A stretch of 64,000 nt of DNA from Pseudomonas violetae (GCF_023072615.1 NZ_JAKNRW010000013.1:59142-123141), one strand, 5' to 3'; shown: positions 28,663 through 40,358, numbered from the stretch's first letter. Notes: a model not told the origin generated them from the sequence alone. Numbers and translations are program-made.

Positions 28663-29295
28663 ATGCGTGTAATCATCGCTGACGACCATCCTGTCGTTCG
28701 CATCGGGTTGCGGATGCTCGTGAATCTGAACCGACATTGCGAGGTCGTCGGCGAAGCCGATGGCCCCGACAGCCTGCTCGACCTGCTAGCCACTACTCCC
28801 TGTGATGTGCTGATCACGGACTTTTCCATGCCGGGAAACTCCCAGGCAGACGGGCTGAAGATGTTGAGTCAAGTGCGGCGTACCTACCCCAAAATGCAGA
28901 TCATTCTGGTGACCATGTTCGCCAACGTGACGACACTCAGGGCCGTCTTTGCACAAGGGGTCCTGGGAATCGTTGCCAAAGGCGCATCGGCGCAGGAACT
29001 GCCCCTGGCGATTAAATCGGTGGCCGACGGGCGACGGTTTATCAGCGAGTCATTGCGTTTGACGCTGCTTCAGGTCGACCCCCGCACTCAGGCCAATCCC
29101 CCGGCGTTATCGGCAAAGGAATATGAGGTCGTGAGAATGCTTGCCAGCGGCATGACCGTCAGTGAGATTGCCAACCAATTCAAGCGCAGCGTCTCCACCA
29201 TCAGCAGGCAGAAGATCATGGCCATGCAGCGGCTGGGCATTTCCAACGATGTGGAGCTGTTTGTCTATGCCCGTGAAAGTGGCATGGTGCATTAG
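28663..29295 (+). CDS. Orphan NarL/BvgA-type response regulator
   Basis: A 210-aa two-component regulator. The receiver has the acidic pair in VIIADDHPVV, the phospho-acceptor Asp in LITDFSMPG, and the switch Lys in GIVAKGAS. The C-terminal LuxR-type helix-turn-helix reads LSAKEYEVVRMLASGMTVSE, then IANQFKRSVSTISRQK. It resembles BvgA, EvgA and the RocA regulators that control fimbriae. No histidine kinase is next to it. It is divergent from the fimbrial operon and is its likely regulator. Confidence 0.9.
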   Translation: MRVIIADDHPVVRIGLRMLVNLNRHCEVVGEADGPDSLLDLLATTPCDVLITDFSMPGNSQADGLKMLSQVRRTYPKMQIILVTMFANVTTLRAVFAQGVLGIVAKGASAQELPLAIKSVADGRRFISESLRLTLLQVDPRTQANPPALSAKEYEVVRMLASGMTVSEIANQFKRSVSTISRQKIMAMQRLGISNDVELFVYARESGMVH

Positions 29296-29408
29296 GTTCA
29301 GGCATGCCCGAGGACATTCCCGATACTGATGCCGGTAGTGGTCCGCGCTGTTGTTGACTATGGTGCAGTCCATCTTGCAAAACCAATTGTTACCCAGGGA
29401 GCCTGAAA

Positions 29409-29879
29409 ATGAGTGATGCCCATCAAGCATTGATTACCCGGTTTTACCAAGCCTTCCAGCGGCTGGATGCCGAGGCCATGAGCGCCTGCTACACCGATGA
29501 TGTGGTGTTCAGTGACCCGGCCTTCGGCGAACTGCGCGGGCGCGACGCGGGTGACATGTGGCGCATGCTCACCACTCGCGCCAGGGACTTTTCCCTGACG
29601 TTCGACGACGTCCGCGCCGACGAGCACTCCGGCAGTGCGCATTGGGTGGCGACGTACCTGTTCAGCCAGACTGGAAATACCGTGGTGAACGACATCCAGG
29701 CAAGGTTCGTGTTCCGCAATGGCAAAATCTGCGAGCATCACGACAGCTTTGATCTGTGGTCCTGGTCGCGCCAGGCGCTGGGTCTCAAGGGCCTGCTGCT
29801 GGGCTGGACGCCATTGGTGAGGAACGCCGTACGCGCCCAGGCCTTGAAAGGGCTGAAGGCATTTCAGGCGGGTCGCTGA
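29409..29879 (+). CDS. NTF2/SnoaL-like protein
   Basis: A 156-aa cytoplasmic protein with an NTF2-like alpha+beta barrel pattern: [20 protein letters not shown], then [17 protein letters not shown] near the N-terminus and [20 protein letters not shown] later. Family members are often small enzymes or ligand-binding proteins, and the role here is unknown. The ATG at 29409 follows AGGGAGCCTGAAA. It has its own transcription unit after the response regulator. Confidence 0.85.
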   Translation: MSDAHQALITRFYQAFQRLDAEAMSACYTDDVVFSDPAFGELRGRDAGDMWRMLTTRARDFSLTFDDVRADEHSGSAHWVATYLFSQTGNTVVNDIQARFVFRNGKICEHHDSFDLWSWSRQALGLKGLLLGWTPLVRNAVRAQALKGLKAFQAGR

Positions 29880-29919
29880 TACCATCGCTACTTGTTTTCT
29901 TCCAAGCCCTGATCGTCCC

Positions 29920-30228
29920 GTGAACACTCCAAGTGATTCTTGCGTTATTGCCACCGAACCGACACTGGTCAGCAAGCCCTGGTTCGTCTACCTCGTTCGC
30001 GCGGCAAATGGTTCGCTGTATTGCGGGATCAGCGACGATCCCGTGCGCCGCTTCGCCGCTCACCAGCGTGGCAAAGGTGCGCGCTTCTTCCTCTCAAGCC
30101 CGGCCGTGGCCCTGGTCTACACCGAAGCCTGTTGCGACAGGAGCGAAGCGTTGCGTCAGGAGCGGCTGATCAAGAAGCTCAGGAAAAGCGCCAAGGAGTG
30201 CCTGGTCGCGAGCTATCAATCTGGCTGA
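29920..30228 (+). CDS. GIY-YIG domain protein (UPF0213/YhbQ type)
   Basis: A 102-aa single-domain protein with a GIY-YIG nuclease fold: [20 protein letters not shown] carries the variant motif, followed by [15 protein letters not shown] with the catalytic-type Arg and then an E in [13 protein letters not shown]. Relatives such as E. coli YhbQ are thought to act on DNA. The start is GTG at 29920. Confidence 0.88.
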   Translation: MNTPSDSCVIATEPTLVSKPWFVYLVRAANGSLYCGISDDPVRRFAAHQRGKGARFFLSSPAVALVYTEACCDRSEALRQERLIKKLRKSAKECLVASYQSG

Positions 30229-30312
30229 TACGTTCCCATCAGGCAGACCGGTAGGCTGCCTGCGGATTGCACGCTAAGCTGCGGACTCCTTATTCGCGTG
30301 GCGGAGCCGAGC

Positions 30313-31251
30313 ATGTCCGAGTTAATTCTGCATCATTACCCGACGTCCCCTTTCGCCGAAAAGGCCCGCCTGTTATTGGGTTTCAAGGGACTGTCCTGGC
30401 GGTCGGTGAAAATTTCACCGGTGATGCCAAAACCTGATCTGACCGCCTTGACCGGCGGCTATCGCAAGACACCGGTGTTGCAGATCGGCGCTGACATCTA
30501 CTGCGACACAGCGTTGATTGCCCGGCGTCTGGAGCAGGAAAAAGCCTTGCCGGCGTTCTTCCCGCAAGGTCAGGAAATGATCGCTGCGTCGTTCGCCGCC
30601 TGGGCGGACTCCGTGGTGTTCCAGCATGCCGTGAGCCTGGTGTTCCAGCCGGAATCGGTCGCCGTGCGCTTCGCCAGCCTGCCGCCGGAAGCCATCAAGG
30701 CCTTCCTGGCAGATCGCGCCGGGCTGTTCAGTGGCGGCAGCGCCACCCGGTTGTCTGCCGAGCAAGCCAGGCATCAGTGGTCGACGATCATGGCGCGACT
30801 CGAGCAGCAACTACAGCGCGAGGAGGGTGATTTCCTCTTTGGCGAGCCGTCGATTGCCGATTTCGCCTTGGCGCATCCCATGTGGTTTCTCAAGGCGACG
30901 CCGGTCACTTCACCGCTGGTCGATACCTACCCGGCAGTGTCCGCCTGGTTGGGCCGCGTGTTGGGCTTTGGCCATGGGGCGGCGAGCGAGATGACTGCAG
31001 AAGAAGCGCTTGAGGTGGCACGAAACGCTACACCGGCTGTGTTGCCGCAGGAGCAGTTCGAAGAGCCTAACGGATTTGAGGCAGGTCAACAGGTAGTGAT
31101 CGCGGCGACGGATTACGGGGTTGATCCGGTGGCGGGTGAGCTGCTGTTTGCCGGGAGTGAAGAGCTGATTCTGCGTCGCGAGGATGAGCGCTGCGGGGTG
31201 GTGCATGTGCACTTTCCGCGATTCGGGTTTCATATCCAAAGAACCCAGTAA
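30313..31251 (+). CDS. Glutathione S-transferase family protein
   Basis: A 312-aa cytoplasmic protein. The N-terminal thioredoxin-like domain begins LILHHYPTSPFAEKARLLLG with the usual TSPF turn, then YRKTPVLQIGADIYCDTALI, the cis-Pro and glutathione gamma-glutamyl contact. A helical C-terminal domain has GEPSIADFALAHPMWFL. The C-terminal extension past residue 225 is longer than in simple GSTs. The ATG at 30313 is chosen because it starts the GST fold; an in-frame upstream start at 30298 has no obvious site. The substrate is unknown. Confidence 0.88.
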   Translation: MSELILHHYPTSPFAEKARLLLGFKGLSWRSVKISPVMPKPDLTALTGGYRKTPVLQIGADIYCDTALIARRLEQEKALPAFFPQGQEMIAASFAAWADSVVFQHAVSLVFQPESVAVRFASLPPEAIKAFLADRAGLFSGGSATRLSAEQARHQWSTIMARLEQQLQREEGDFLFGEPSIADFALAHPMWFLKATPVTSPLVDTYPAVSAWLGRVLGFGHGAASEMTAEEALEVARNATPAVLPQEQFEEPNGFEAGQQVVIAATDYGVDPVAGELLFAGSEELILRREDERCGVVHVHFPRFGFHIQRTQ

Positions 31252-31257
31252 ATCAAC

Positions 31258-31328
31258 AGATCGCAGCCTGCGTCAGCTCCTACATTAAAGGTGTGTGCAC
31301 CTGCAGGAGCTGCCGAAGGCTGCGATCT
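31258..31328. repeat. Full inverted GATCGCAGCC repeat
   Basis: AGATCGCAGCC (31258-31268) pairs with GGCTGCGATCT (31318-31328), and inside it AGCTCCT pairs with AGGAGCT. It lies between the convergent GST and glutaredoxin genes and could stop transcription from both. Half copies occur at 4478 and 6021. Confidence 0.7.
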
Positions 31329-31331
31329 TGT

Positions 31332-31682
31332 TTATTTCAGGGCCGCAAGTATTGCATCCGGGTCATACCCGCGAATCAGCGTCCCGTTCACATCAAGGAT
31401 CGGGATGCCGCCACCACCGAGCGCCTCATAGGCCTTGCGCGCCTCGGTATCCTTCTCGATGTCGAACTCCCGATACGGAATACCTTTCTGATCAAGACAC
31501 CGCCGGGTCACCTTGCAGTAGCCACACCACTGCGTGGCGTAGAGCACCACATTGGCCTTGGCCTGGGTCTGCTCCGACACCACCTGGGACGGATTGAACA
31601 CCCGCTCGATCTTGCCCCAGTTCTGATAGACCACAACCACCAGCACAATGAGCAGGCATTTCTTCAATACGCCCTGGAGCAT
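31332..31682 (-). CDS. Membrane-anchored glutaredoxin-like protein
   Basis: A 116-aa protein. Residues 5-20 form a hydrophobic anchor (VLKKCLLIVLVVVVYQNW), then a glutaredoxin fold with the redox motif CGYC (YATQWCGYCKVTRRCLD), a cis-Pro in GGGIPILDVNG, and RGYDPDAIL. It would reduce disulfides or mixed disulfides at the membrane. Its ATG shares one base with the ndpA stop (TGATG), so translation is coupled. The side of the membrane it faces is not clear. Confidence 0.85.
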   Translation of the reverse strand: MLQGVLKKCLLIVLVVVVYQNWGKIERVFNPSQVVSEQTQAKANVVLYATQWCGYCKVTRRCLDQKGIPYREFDIEKDTEARKAYEALGGGGIPILDVNGTLIRGYDPDAILAALK

Positions 31683-32686
31683 CAGTTGCGACGCTTTAGC
31701 TGATCGGTGAGCTGGGTTGGCAGGCCCTTGATGATCAAGGTGCCGGCTTCTTCGTCATACTCGATCTTCGAGCCCAGCAGGTGCGCTTCAAAGCTGATGG
31801 AGAGACCCTCGGCACGGCCCGTGAAACGACGGAATTGATTCAAGGTGCGTTTGTCTGCAGGAATCTCCGGAGACAGGCCGTAGTCCTTGTTGCGGATGTG
31901 ATCATAGAACGCCTTTGGACGTTCTTCATCAATCAACTCGGACAGCTCCTCCAGGCCCATGGGCTCACCCATCTTGGCCTGGCTGCTGGCGTAGTCCACC
32001 AACGTCTTGGTCTTCTCCCGGGCAGACTCTTCCGGCAGGTCTTCGCTTTCGACGAAATCGCTGAAGGCCTTGAGCAGTGTGCGGGTTTCACCGGGGCCGT
32101 CGACGCCTTCCTGACAGCCGATGAAGTCGCGAAAATACTCCGAGACCTTCTTCCCGTTCTTGCCTTTGATGAACGAAATGTACTGCTTTGACTGCTTGTT
32201 GTTCTGCCACTCCGACACGTTGATCCGTGCCGCGAGGTGCAACTGACCCAGGTCCAGGTGTCGGGACGGTGTCACATCCAGCTGCTCGGTCACGGCGACG
32301 CCTTCGCTGTGGTGCAGCAAGGCGATGGCCAGGTAGTCGGTCATGCCTTGCTGATAGTGCGCAAACAGCACGTGACCACCCACCGAGAGGTTGGATTCCT
32401 CCATCAGCTTCTGTAGGTGCTCCACCGCCACCCGGCTGAATGCCGTGAAGTCCTTGCCGCCTTCGAGGTACTCCTTCAGCCAACCACTGAATGGATGCGC
32501 TCCGGACTCGGCATGGAACAAACCCCAAGCCTTGCCTTGCTTGGCGTTATAGCTCTCGTTGAGGTCGGCGAGCATGTTCTCGATGGCGCTCGACTCAGGC
32601 AGTTCTTCGCTGCGGGCGTGCAGAACTGCAGGCGTGCCGTCGGGTTTTTTGTCGATCAGGTGGACAATGCAATGGCGGATCGGCAT
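31682..32686 (-). CDS. ndpA: Nucleoid-associated protein NdpA/YejK
   Basis: A 334-aa nucleoid-associated protein of the NdpA (YejK) family. It starts [20 protein letters not shown] and contains [40 protein letters not shown] and [18 protein letters not shown], typical of the family. E. coli YejK interacts with topoisomerase IV and gyrase. It is divergent from the HU gene across a 394-bp gap and overlaps the glutaredoxin gene at its 3' end. Confidence 0.93.
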   Translation of the reverse strand: MPIRHCIVHLIDKKPDGTPAVLHARSEELPESSAIENMLADLNESYNAKQGKAWGLFHAESGAHPFSGWLKEYLEGGKDFTAFSRVAVEHLQKLMEESNLSVGGHVLFAHYQQGMTDYLAIALLHHSEGVAVTEQLDVTPSRHLDLGQLHLAARINVSEWQNNKQSKQYISFIKGKNGKKVSEYFRDFIGCQEGVDGPGETRTLLKAFSDFVESEDLPEESAREKTKTLVDYASSQAKMGEPMGLEELSELIDEERPKAFYDHIRNKDYGLSPEIPADKRTLNQFRRFTGRAEGLSISFEAHLLGSKIEYDEEAGTLIIKGLPTQLTDQLKRRN

Positions 32687-33080
32687 GGGCTTCTCGGCTG
32701 ATTGTAGAGAGGAGGGCGCGCTCCCCGAAAAAGCGCCCAGTGTACCGCAACCATTGGTTTTGGCGCGGGGTGAAGGGCAATTCCGGGGGGCGCACTGCTG
32801 CTTGTGCTGTTTTTTAACGATTTAGAGCAATAAAGCTGACCAAATGGGTAGCTAGAGGCGGATATTTCCCCGTCTCTGTGCTAGTTTTGCCCGGTCTTGC
32901 GCGAAGTCACTGCGTTAAGCGTGCATTCAGCATTTGTCAGGTCGAACCAAACCCTGATTTCGGTATCTATAACCCCGATCCAGTGGTTATTGGCCGAGGG
33001 TGCCAGATCCAGAAGATCGGGCTCGATGGCTGACACTGCACTCTGCAATCCATATGAATTTGATAGGGAAGGAACACTAC
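32687..33080. other. 394-bp divergent gap between ndpA and the HU gene
   Basis: No gene is seen. The ribosome binding site of the HU gene is GGGAAGGAACACTAC before its ATG. The stretch 32808-32870 is AT-richer and may hold a promoter. No repeat or RNA structure stands out. Confidence 0.4.
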
Positions 33081-33362
33081 ATGGCTCTTACTAAAGACCA
33101 ACTGATCGCCGACATCGCTGAAGCTATCGACGCGCCAAAAACCACCGCGCGTAACGCTCTGGACCAACTGGGCCAAATCGTTGCTGATCAGCTGGAAAAC
33201 GGCGGCGAAATCACTCTGCCTGGTATCGGCAAACTGAAAGTGACTGAGCGTCCTGCCCGTACCGGCCGCAACCCTTCGACTGGCGCTGCCATCGAAATCG
33301 CTGCCAAGAAAGTTATCAAGCTGGTTGTGGCCAAAGGCCTGACCGACGCTGTTAACAAGTAA
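33081..33362 (+). CDS. hupN: HU-family DNA-binding protein
   Basis: A 93-aa histone-like protein. It begins MALTKDQLIADIAEAIDAPK and has the HU signature GEITLPGIGKLKVTERPARTGRNP, split here only for description. HU binds DNA without strong sequence preference and bends it. An upstream in-frame Met at 33000 is rejected because the 33081 start gives the standard N-terminus and a good ribosome binding site. The symbol hupN is by position: in P. putida a HU gene of that name lies beside the ndpA and valS genes. The paralogues hupA and hupB would be elsewhere. Confidence 0.87.
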   Translation: MALTKDQLIADIAEAIDAPKTTARNALDQLGQIVADQLENGGEITLPGIGKLKVTERPARTGRNPSTGAAIEIAAKKVIKLVVAKGLTDAVNK

Positions 33363-33370
33363 GACGTGTA

Positions 33371-33410
33371 AAAAAACCGTGCTCCGGAGCGATCCGGGCA
33401 CGGTTTTTTT
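33371..33410 (+). terminator. Terminator of the HU gene
   Basis: A perfect stem AAAAAACCGTGC/GCACGGTTTTTT around a 15-base loop, ending in a T-run. The A-run on the left means it could also act on the minus strand. Confidence 0.9.
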
Positions 33411-33443
33411 GTGCCTTGAATTCTTCAAGACACCAAAGATCAT

Positions 33444-33471
33444 TGTGGGAGCGGGCAAGCCCGCTCCCACA
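33444..33471. repeat. REP element
   Basis: TGTGGGAGCGGG and CCCGCTCCCACA form 12-base arms around CAAG, in the convergent gap between the HU gene and rlmF. Confidence 0.85.
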
Positions 33472-33486
33472 GGGATTTTTGGTTAC

Positions 33487-34509
33487 TCAGCTTTTACGCG
33501 CCCAACGTTGGCGCCACACCTGCTGTTCGCTCTTGGTCTGGAAGGTCCAGGCGACAAAACGGCTTTTCTTCTGGCCCTGGGACATTTCCACGACCTGGCT
33601 TTCCAGCACACCGGCCTTTTTCAGCGCGATTTCGATGGCGGGCAAGTTCGACGCCTTGGACACCAGGGTGCTGAACCACAGTACCTTGTGCTGGAAGTGC
33701 GCGCTCTCGGCAATCAGCTGAGTCACGAAGCGGGCTTCGCCGCCCTCGCACCACAGTTCTGCCGACTGGCCACCAAAGTTCAGCACCGGTAGCTTGCGTT
33801 TCGGGTCGGCGCGGCCCAGTGCGCGCCATTTACGCTCGCTGCCTTTGGTGGCTTCGTCCATCGACGCGTGGAAAGGCGGGTTGCACATGGTCAGGTCGAA
33901 GCGTTCGCCGGGTTCCAGCAAACCCAGCAGAATGTGCTTGGGATTGGTTTGCTGGCGCAACTGAATGGCCTTGTTCAGCCCGTTGGACTGGACGATGGCC
34001 TTGGCGGCGGCGACGGCGGTCGGGTCGATTTCCGAGCCGAGGAAGTGCCAGCGGTAGTCGCTGTAGCCGATCAACGGGTAGACACAGTTGGCGCCCATGC
34101 CGATGTCGAGCACCTTGACCGGCGCGCCGCGCGGGATTTCACCGTCGTTGACGCTGGCCAGCAGGTCGGCCAGGAAGTGCACATAGTCGGCACGCCCTGG
34201 AACCGGCGGGCACAGGTAATCCGCCGGGATATCCCAGTGGGCCACTCCGTAGAACGACTTGAGCAGCGCGCGGTTGAACACCCGCACCGCGTCCGGGCTG
34301 GCGAAGTCGATACTTTCCTTGCCGTACGGGTTGATGATCACGAACTTCGCCAGTTCCGGCGTGGTTTTGATCAGCGCCGGGAAGTCATAGCGACCCTGGT
34401 GGCGGTTGCGCGGGTGCAGGCTGGCCTTCTCGCGAGGCTCGACCGCTTTGGCCGGGGTCGCGGATTCGGGCTTCTTGCGCGCAGGTCTTGGTGTGCGGGG
34501 GGCGTTCAT
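33487..34509 (-). CDS. rlmF: 23S rRNA (adenine-1618-N6)-methyltransferase RlmF
   Basis: A 340-aa SAM-dependent methyltransferase that modifies A1618 of 23S rRNA. After a basic, Pro-rich N-terminus, the core contains [20 protein letters not shown]. The SAM-binding motif I is [16 protein letters not shown], and the N6-adenine motif IV is [11 protein letters not shown]. The start at 34509 is preceded by an open frame, but the Met before [12 protein letters not shown] fits family N-termini. It is monocistronic, between the HU gene and valS. Confidence 0.92.
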   Translation of the reverse strand: MNAPRTPRPARKKPESATPAKAVEPREKASLHPRNRHQGRYDFPALIKTTPELAKFVIINPYGKESIDFASPDAVRVFNRALLKSFYGVAHWDIPADYLCPPVPGRADYVHFLADLLASVNDGEIPRGAPVKVLDIGMGANCVYPLIGYSDYRWHFLGSEIDPTAVAAAKAIVQSNGLNKAIQLRQQTNPKHILLGLLEPGERFDLTMCNPPFHASMDEATKGSERKWRALGRADPKRKLPVLNFGGQSAELWCEGGEARFVTQLIAESAHFQHKVLWFSTLVSKASNLPAIEIALKKAGVLESQVVEMSQGQKKSRFVAWTFQTKSEQQVWRQRWARKS

Positions 34510-34602
34510 GGGCGTGATCGATTCGGGTATGGCTGAAAGTGACGGGTATTGTCCCACATCCAGACATTTTGAACCCAATTGTGAAGATCAGTTCGAATCC
34601 CT

Positions 34603-34708
34603 ATGGGAGCGGGCTTGCCCGCGATGGCGATCTGTCAGTCACCTCAATGTTGAATTCGATGGCCCCATCGCGGGCAAGTCGAATCGTCGCACCGCCGCTC
34701 CCACAGGG
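34603..34708. repeat. REP pair upstream of rlmF, one member split
   Basis: The left member is TATGGGAGCGGGCTTGCCCGCG. The right member starts CGCGGGCAAG, is interrupted by TCGAATCGTCGCACCGC, and resumes CGCTCCCACAGG. Confidence 0.75.
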
Positions 34709-34740
34709 TGTTGTGGTGATTGTGGGTAAGGGGCAGGCAC

Positions 34741-34768
34741 AAAAAAGGGAGGCCATTTCGGGCCTCCC
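34741..34768 (-). terminator. Rho-independent terminator of valS
   Basis: On the minus strand GGGAGGCC/GGCCTCCC around a six-base loop is followed by six T. It lies 19 bp after the valS stop. Confidence 0.9.
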
Positions 34769-34787
34769 TGTTCATTGCGATTTGCCG

Positions 34788-37634
34788 TTACAGACTGGCA
34801 ATCCGCGCATGCTGCTCGGCCAACTTGCCCAATGCCTGTTCGGCTTCAGCCAGTTTGGCGCGTTCCTTCTCGATGACTTCGGCCGGAGCCTTGTCAACGA
34901 AACCGGCATTGGACAGCTTGCCGCCCACCCGCTGGACTTCACCTTGTAGACGCAGGATTTCCTTGTCCAGGCGTGCCAGCTCGGCGTCCTTGTCGATCAG
35001 GCCGGCCATCGGCACCAGCACTTCCATCTCGCCGACCAATGCGGTAGCGGACAGCGGCGCTTCTTCGCCTGCCGCCAGCACAGTGATCGACTCGAGTCGC
35101 GCGAGCTTCTTCAGCAGAGCTTCGTTCTCGGTGAGACGGCGCTGGTCTTGGGCGCTGACGTTTTTCAGGAACAGGTTAAGCGGCTTGCCTGGACCGATGT
35201 TCATTTCGGCGCGAATGTTGCGCGTGCCAAGCATCAGTGTTTTCAGCCATTCGATGTCATCTTCGGCGGCCGCGTCGATGCGCTCTTCATTGGCCACTGG
35301 CCAAGGCTGCAGCATGATCGTCTTGCCTTCGATGCCGGCCAGCGGCGCGACGCGCTGCCAGATTTCTTCGGTGATGAACGGCATGAACGGGTGCGCCAGG
35401 CGCAGGGCAACTTCCAGTACGCGAACCAGGGTGCGACGGGTGCCACGCTGGCGTTCGACCGGTGCGTTCTCGTCCCACAGCACCGGCTTGGACAGTTCCA
35501 GGTACCAGTCACAATACTGGTTCCAGATGAACTCATACAAGGCTTGTGCCGCCAGGTCGAAGCGGAACTGATCGAGTTGACGGGTCACTTCGGTTTCGGT
35601 GCGTTGCAGCTGCGAGATGATCCAGCGATCCGCCAGGGACAGCTCGTAGGCTTCGCCGTTCTGGCCGCAGTCTTCGCCCTTGTCCAGCACGTAGCGCGCG
35701 GCGTTCCAGATCTTGTTGCAGAAGTTGCGATAGCCTTCGACGCGGCCCATGTCGAACTTGATGTCACGGCCAGTGGAGGCCAGCGAGCAGAAGGTGAAGC
35801 GCAGGGCGTCGGTGCCGTAGCTGGCGATGCCGTCGGCGAACTCGTCGCGGGTCTGCTTCTCGATCTTTTTCGCCAGTTTTGGCTGCATCATGCCCGAGGT
35901 GCGTTTCTGTACCAGCGCTTCGAGCTCAATGCCGTCGATGATGTCCAGCGGGTCCAGGACGTTGCCTTTGGACTTGGACATCTTCTGGCCCTGGCCATCA
36001 CGCACCAGACCGTGCACATAAACGGTCTTGAACGGAACCTGCGGCGTACCGTCTTCGTTTTTCACCAAATGCATGGTGAGCATGATCATCCGGGCAACCC
36101 AGAAGAAAATGATGTCGAAACCGGTCACCAGCACATCGGTGGAGTGGAATTTCTTCAGGAATTCGGTCTGCTCAGGCCAACCAAGGGTGGAGAAGGTCCA
36201 CAGGCCGGAACTGAACCAGGTGTCGAGTACGTCGTTGTCCTGTTGCAGCGCAACGTCCGGGCCAAGGTTGTGCTTGGCGCGCACTTCGGCTTCGTCGCGA
36301 CCGACGTAGACCTTGCCCGACTCGTCGTACCAGGCCGGTATCCGGTGACCCCACCAGAGTTGGCGGCTGATGCACCAATCCTGGATGTCACGCATCCACG
36401 AGAAGTACATGTTTTCGTATTGTTTAGGTACAAACTGGATGCGGCCATCTTCAACGGCAGCGATTGCAGGCTCGGCCAAAGGCTTGGTCGACACGTACCA
36501 CTGGTCGGTCAGCCACGGCTCGATGATGGTGCCCGAGCGATCACCTTTCGGCACTTTCAGGCCGTGGTCGTCCACGCTGACCAGCAGGCCGGCGGCGTCG
36601 AAGGCGGCGACAATCTGCTTGCGCGCGTCGAAACGGTCAAGGCCGGCGTATTCGGCCGGGATCTTGCCGTCGATGCTTTCGTTCAGTGTGCCGTCGAGGT
36701 TGAACACCTGGCAGGTCGGCAGGACGGCGGCGTTCTTGTCAAAGATGTTCAGCAGCGGCAGGTTATGACGCTTGCCGACTTCGTAGTCGTTGAAATCGTG
36801 GGCCGGGGTGATTTTCACGCAGCCGGTGCCGAATTCAGGGTCGCAGTAATCGTCGGCGATGATCGGAATGCGGCGGCCGACCAGCGGCAGCTCGACAAAT
36901 TTGCCGATCAGGGCTTTGTAGCGTTCATCGTTCGGGTTAACCGCGACGGCGGAGTCGCCGAGCATGGTTTCCGGGCGAGTGGTCGCGACGATCAGGAAAT
37001 CCTTGCCTTCTGCGGTCTTGGCGCCGTCGGCCAGTGGATACTTGAGGTTCCACAGGAAACCTTTCTCGTCGTGGTTTTCCACTTCGAGGTCGGAAATCGC
37101 CGTGTGCAACTTGGTATCCCAGTTGACCAGGCGCTTGCCGCGATAAATCAGGCCATCTTCGTGCAGGCGTACGAACGCTTCTTTAACGGCTTCCGACAGA
37201 CCGTCGTCCATGGTGAAGCGCTCGCGGCTCCAGTCCACGGACGAGCCGAGGCGGCGGATCTGACGGCTGATGTTGCCGCCGGACTGATCCTTCCATTCCC
37301 AGACTTTTTCGAGGAATTTCTCGCGGCCGAGGTCGTGGCGACTCTGGCCCTGGGCTTCGAGTTGACGCTCCACCAGCATCTGCGTCGCGATACCCGCGTG
37401 GTCGGTACCCGGTTGCCACAGGGTGTTGCGACCCTGCATGCGGCGGAAACGGATCAAGGCGTCCATGATCGCGTTGTTGAAACCATGCCCCATGTGCAGG
37501 CTGCCGGTAACATTTGGCGGCGGGATCATTATGGTGTAGGAATCGCCCGCGCCTTGCGGGGCGAAGTAGTTCTCTGACTCCCAGGTGTTGTACCAGGAAG
37601 TTTCAATGGCGTGCGGCTGGTAGGTCTTATCCAT
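34788..37634 (-). CDS. valS: Valyl-tRNA synthetase
   Basis: This 948-aa class I synthetase charges tRNA-Val. The HIGH-type motif is [10 protein letters not shown] in the first 50 residues and KMSKS is in [10 protein letters not shown]. The editing domain contains [10 protein letters not shown]. The last 70 residues form a predicted coiled coil ([20 protein letters not shown]) typical of bacterial ValRS. Its ATG follows a 268-bp gap that holds a REP pair. A strong terminator follows the stop. Confidence 0.97.
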   Translation of the reverse strand: MDKTYQPHAIETSWYNTWESENYFAPQGAGDSYTIMIPPPNVTGSLHMGHGFNNAIMDALIRFRRMQGRNTLWQPGTDHAGIATQMLVERQLEAQGQSRHDLGREKFLEKVWEWKDQSGGNISRQIRRLGSSVDWSRERFTMDDGLSEAVKEAFVRLHEDGLIYRGKRLVNWDTKLHTAISDLEVENHDEKGFLWNLKYPLADGAKTAEGKDFLIVATTRPETMLGDSAVAVNPNDERYKALIGKFVELPLVGRRIPIIADDYCDPEFGTGCVKITPAHDFNDYEVGKRHNLPLLNIFDKNAAVLPTCQVFNLDGTLNESIDGKIPAEYAGLDRFDARKQIVAAFDAAGLLVSVDDHGLKVPKGDRSGTIIEPWLTDQWYVSTKPLAEPAIAAVEDGRIQFVPKQYENMYFSWMRDIQDWCISRQLWWGHRIPAWYDESGKVYVGRDEAEVRAKHNLGPDVALQQDNDVLDTWFSSGLWTFSTLGWPEQTEFLKKFHSTDVLVTGFDIIFFWVARMIMLTMHLVKNEDGTPQVPFKTVYVHGLVRDGQGQKMSKSKGNVLDPLDIIDGIELEALVQKRTSGMMQPKLAKKIEKQTRDEFADGIASYGTDALRFTFCSLASTGRDIKFDMGRVEGYRNFCNKIWNAARYVLDKGEDCGQNGEAYELSLADRWIISQLQRTETEVTRQLDQFRFDLAAQALYEFIWNQYCDWYLELSKPVLWDENAPVERQRGTRRTLVRVLEVALRLAHPFMPFITEEIWQRVAPLAGIEGKTIMLQPWPVANEERIDAAAEDDIEWLKTLMLGTRNIRAEMNIGPGKPLNLFLKNVSAQDQRRLTENEALLKKLARLESITVLAAGEEAPLSATALVGEMEVLVPMAGLIDKDAELARLDKEILRLQGEVQRVGGKLSNAGFVDKAPAEVIEKERAKLAEAEQALGKLAEQHARIASL

Positions 37635-37746
37635 GCGCGGCGGGACCCTATTGGCATTTATTCAGGAAAAGCCGGCAAGTATAGCGGGGCATGGGGCGCA
37701 GGGCGAGCAGGGGCGGACAGGGCGCCGATCAAAGTGTGGAATGGAC

Positions 37747-37882
37747 CTGTGGCGAGGGAGCTTGCTCCCGCTGGGGCGCGAAGCGGCCCCAACATCAGCA
37801 AGTCAGGTGCGCCAGGTGCTCGGCGTGTTCAGGCTTTGCGGCTGCTTAGCAACCGAGCGGGAGCAAGCACCCTCGCCACAGA
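37747..37882. repeat. Inverted REP pair between valS and the gene at 37901
   Basis: CTGTGGCGAGGGAGCTTGCT and GGGAGCAAGCACCCTCGCCA face each other across about 95 bases. A separate GC-rich dyad lies inside (GGGGCGCGAAGCGGCCCC). Confidence 0.75.
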
Positions 37883-37900
37883 AGCCCACCCGGATCAGAA

Positions 37901-38266
37901 TTATTCGTACTGGCTGAGGAGCCGTTCCATTCGCGCCGCCAGGCGGCGTTTGACTTCGGTTTCGATGTGCGGCGCGAAGTCGTCGATCACGTCCTGCATG
38001 ATCAGCATGGCGGCGGCGCGCAGTTCGCCGTCCAGATGCAGCAGGGCGTCCGGACCTTTATCTTCGGCAAGGGGCGCAGAGGGCGGCTCGCTGGCAGCAG
38101 GCGGGTTGCCGGCAGCCTCGAACAGCATGGGAATCTGTTCCTGGTCATCGCTCTCGACCGTGTCGGTCAACAACGGTGGTTGCAGGTTGTCATCACCGAG
38201 CAGTTGGCGGATCGACTCGAGGTCGTCCAGCAGGTGCGCAGACTGTTGCTGTTTTGGCGTGTCCAT
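37901..38266 (-). CDS. Conserved Pseudomonas hypothetical protein next to holC
   Basis: A 121-aa acidic protein without signal or membrane segments. The first 80 residues are rich in Asp, Glu, Pro and Ala and are probably disordered. The C-terminal part is helical (LHLDGELRAAAMLIMQDVID, then DFAPHIETEVKRRLAARMER). The start is eight bases after the holC stop, so the two are co-transcribed. I know of no function. A DNA polymerase III-related role is only suggested by position. Confidence 0.75.
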   Translation of the reverse strand: MDTPKQQQSAHLLDDLESIRQLLGDDNLQPPLLTDTVESDDQEQIPMLFEAAGNPPAASEPPSAPLAEDKGPDALLHLDGELRAAAMLIMQDVIDDFAPHIETEVKRRLAARMERLLSQYE

Positions 38267-38274
38267 CGGAATAC

Positions 38275-38703
38275 TCAGAGTCGCTGTAAACGGTGGTCTT
38301 GCAGAGGATAGCCCTGTTCACGATAGAAACGGAAACTCTCCCGTGCGGCCTGGCGAATCACCGGATCTTCCACCACCACTTCCGCCACGCGGGCGAACCT
38401 GTTGGCAAAGGCCGGCACTTTCAAGTCGAGATTGACCAGCAGGTCTTGATGTTGACCGCAGTCGTCACCCAGGCCCAGCACAATCAAACTCTGCGGCTCG
38501 CTCTCGGCGGGACCGTGGGGCACGAAACTTTCGCCCTTGAACGCCCAGAGGCGTGCGTCGAGATCGTCACGTTGGCTCGCATCGCTGCAATGCAGGTAAA
38601 TGCGATGGCCCATGCGCCAGGCTTTCTCCGTGAGCTTGCAGGCGAAATCCAGCCGCGCCGACGGATCGGCGCTGGGCAGGATATAAAAATCGACTTTGGT
38701 CAT
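38275..38703 (-). CDS. holC: DNA polymerase III chi subunit
   Basis: A 142-aa subunit of the DNA polymerase III clamp-loader arm that contacts single-strand binding protein. It begins MTKVDFYILPSADPSARLDF and has CKLTEKAWRMGHRIYLHCSD and FAGFNALER-like WAFKGESFVPHG, followed by LIVLGLGDDCGQHQDLLVNL, all typical of HolC. The start at 38703 gives the family N-terminus; the frame is open six codons further. It lies between pepA and the small hypothetical gene. Confidence 0.93.
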   Translation of the reverse strand: MTKVDFYILPSADPSARLDFACKLTEKAWRMGHRIYLHCSDASQRDDLDARLWAFKGESFVPHGPAESEPQSLIVLGLGDDCGQHQDLLVNLDLKVPAFANRFARVAEVVVEDPVIRQAARESFRFYREQGYPLQDHRLQRL

Positions 38704-38733
38704 TGCGGTTCCTGGAATCAACTTCCGCGGAAT

Positions 38734-38835
38734 CTGTAGGAGCGAGCTTGCTCGCGAAGGTCGTCAACGATTACGCGGGAAACCAGGTTAATCGCGGTGA
38801 TCTTGAGTTTTTCGCGAGCAAGCTCGCTCCTACAG
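38734..38835. repeat. Inverted REP pair between pepA and holC
   Basis: CTGTAGGAGCGAGCTTGCTC and GAGCAAGCTCGCTCCTACAG face each other, separated by about 60 bases, and can pair over their full length. Confidence 0.85.
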
Positions 38836-38852
38836 TGGTCCGTGAGCGATAT

Positions 38853-40358
<1,506 letters not shown>

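Noticed and set aside
35148..37577. 809-codon open frame opposite valS
   Set aside because: It is an antisense shadow of valS; the translation is low-complexity and family-less.
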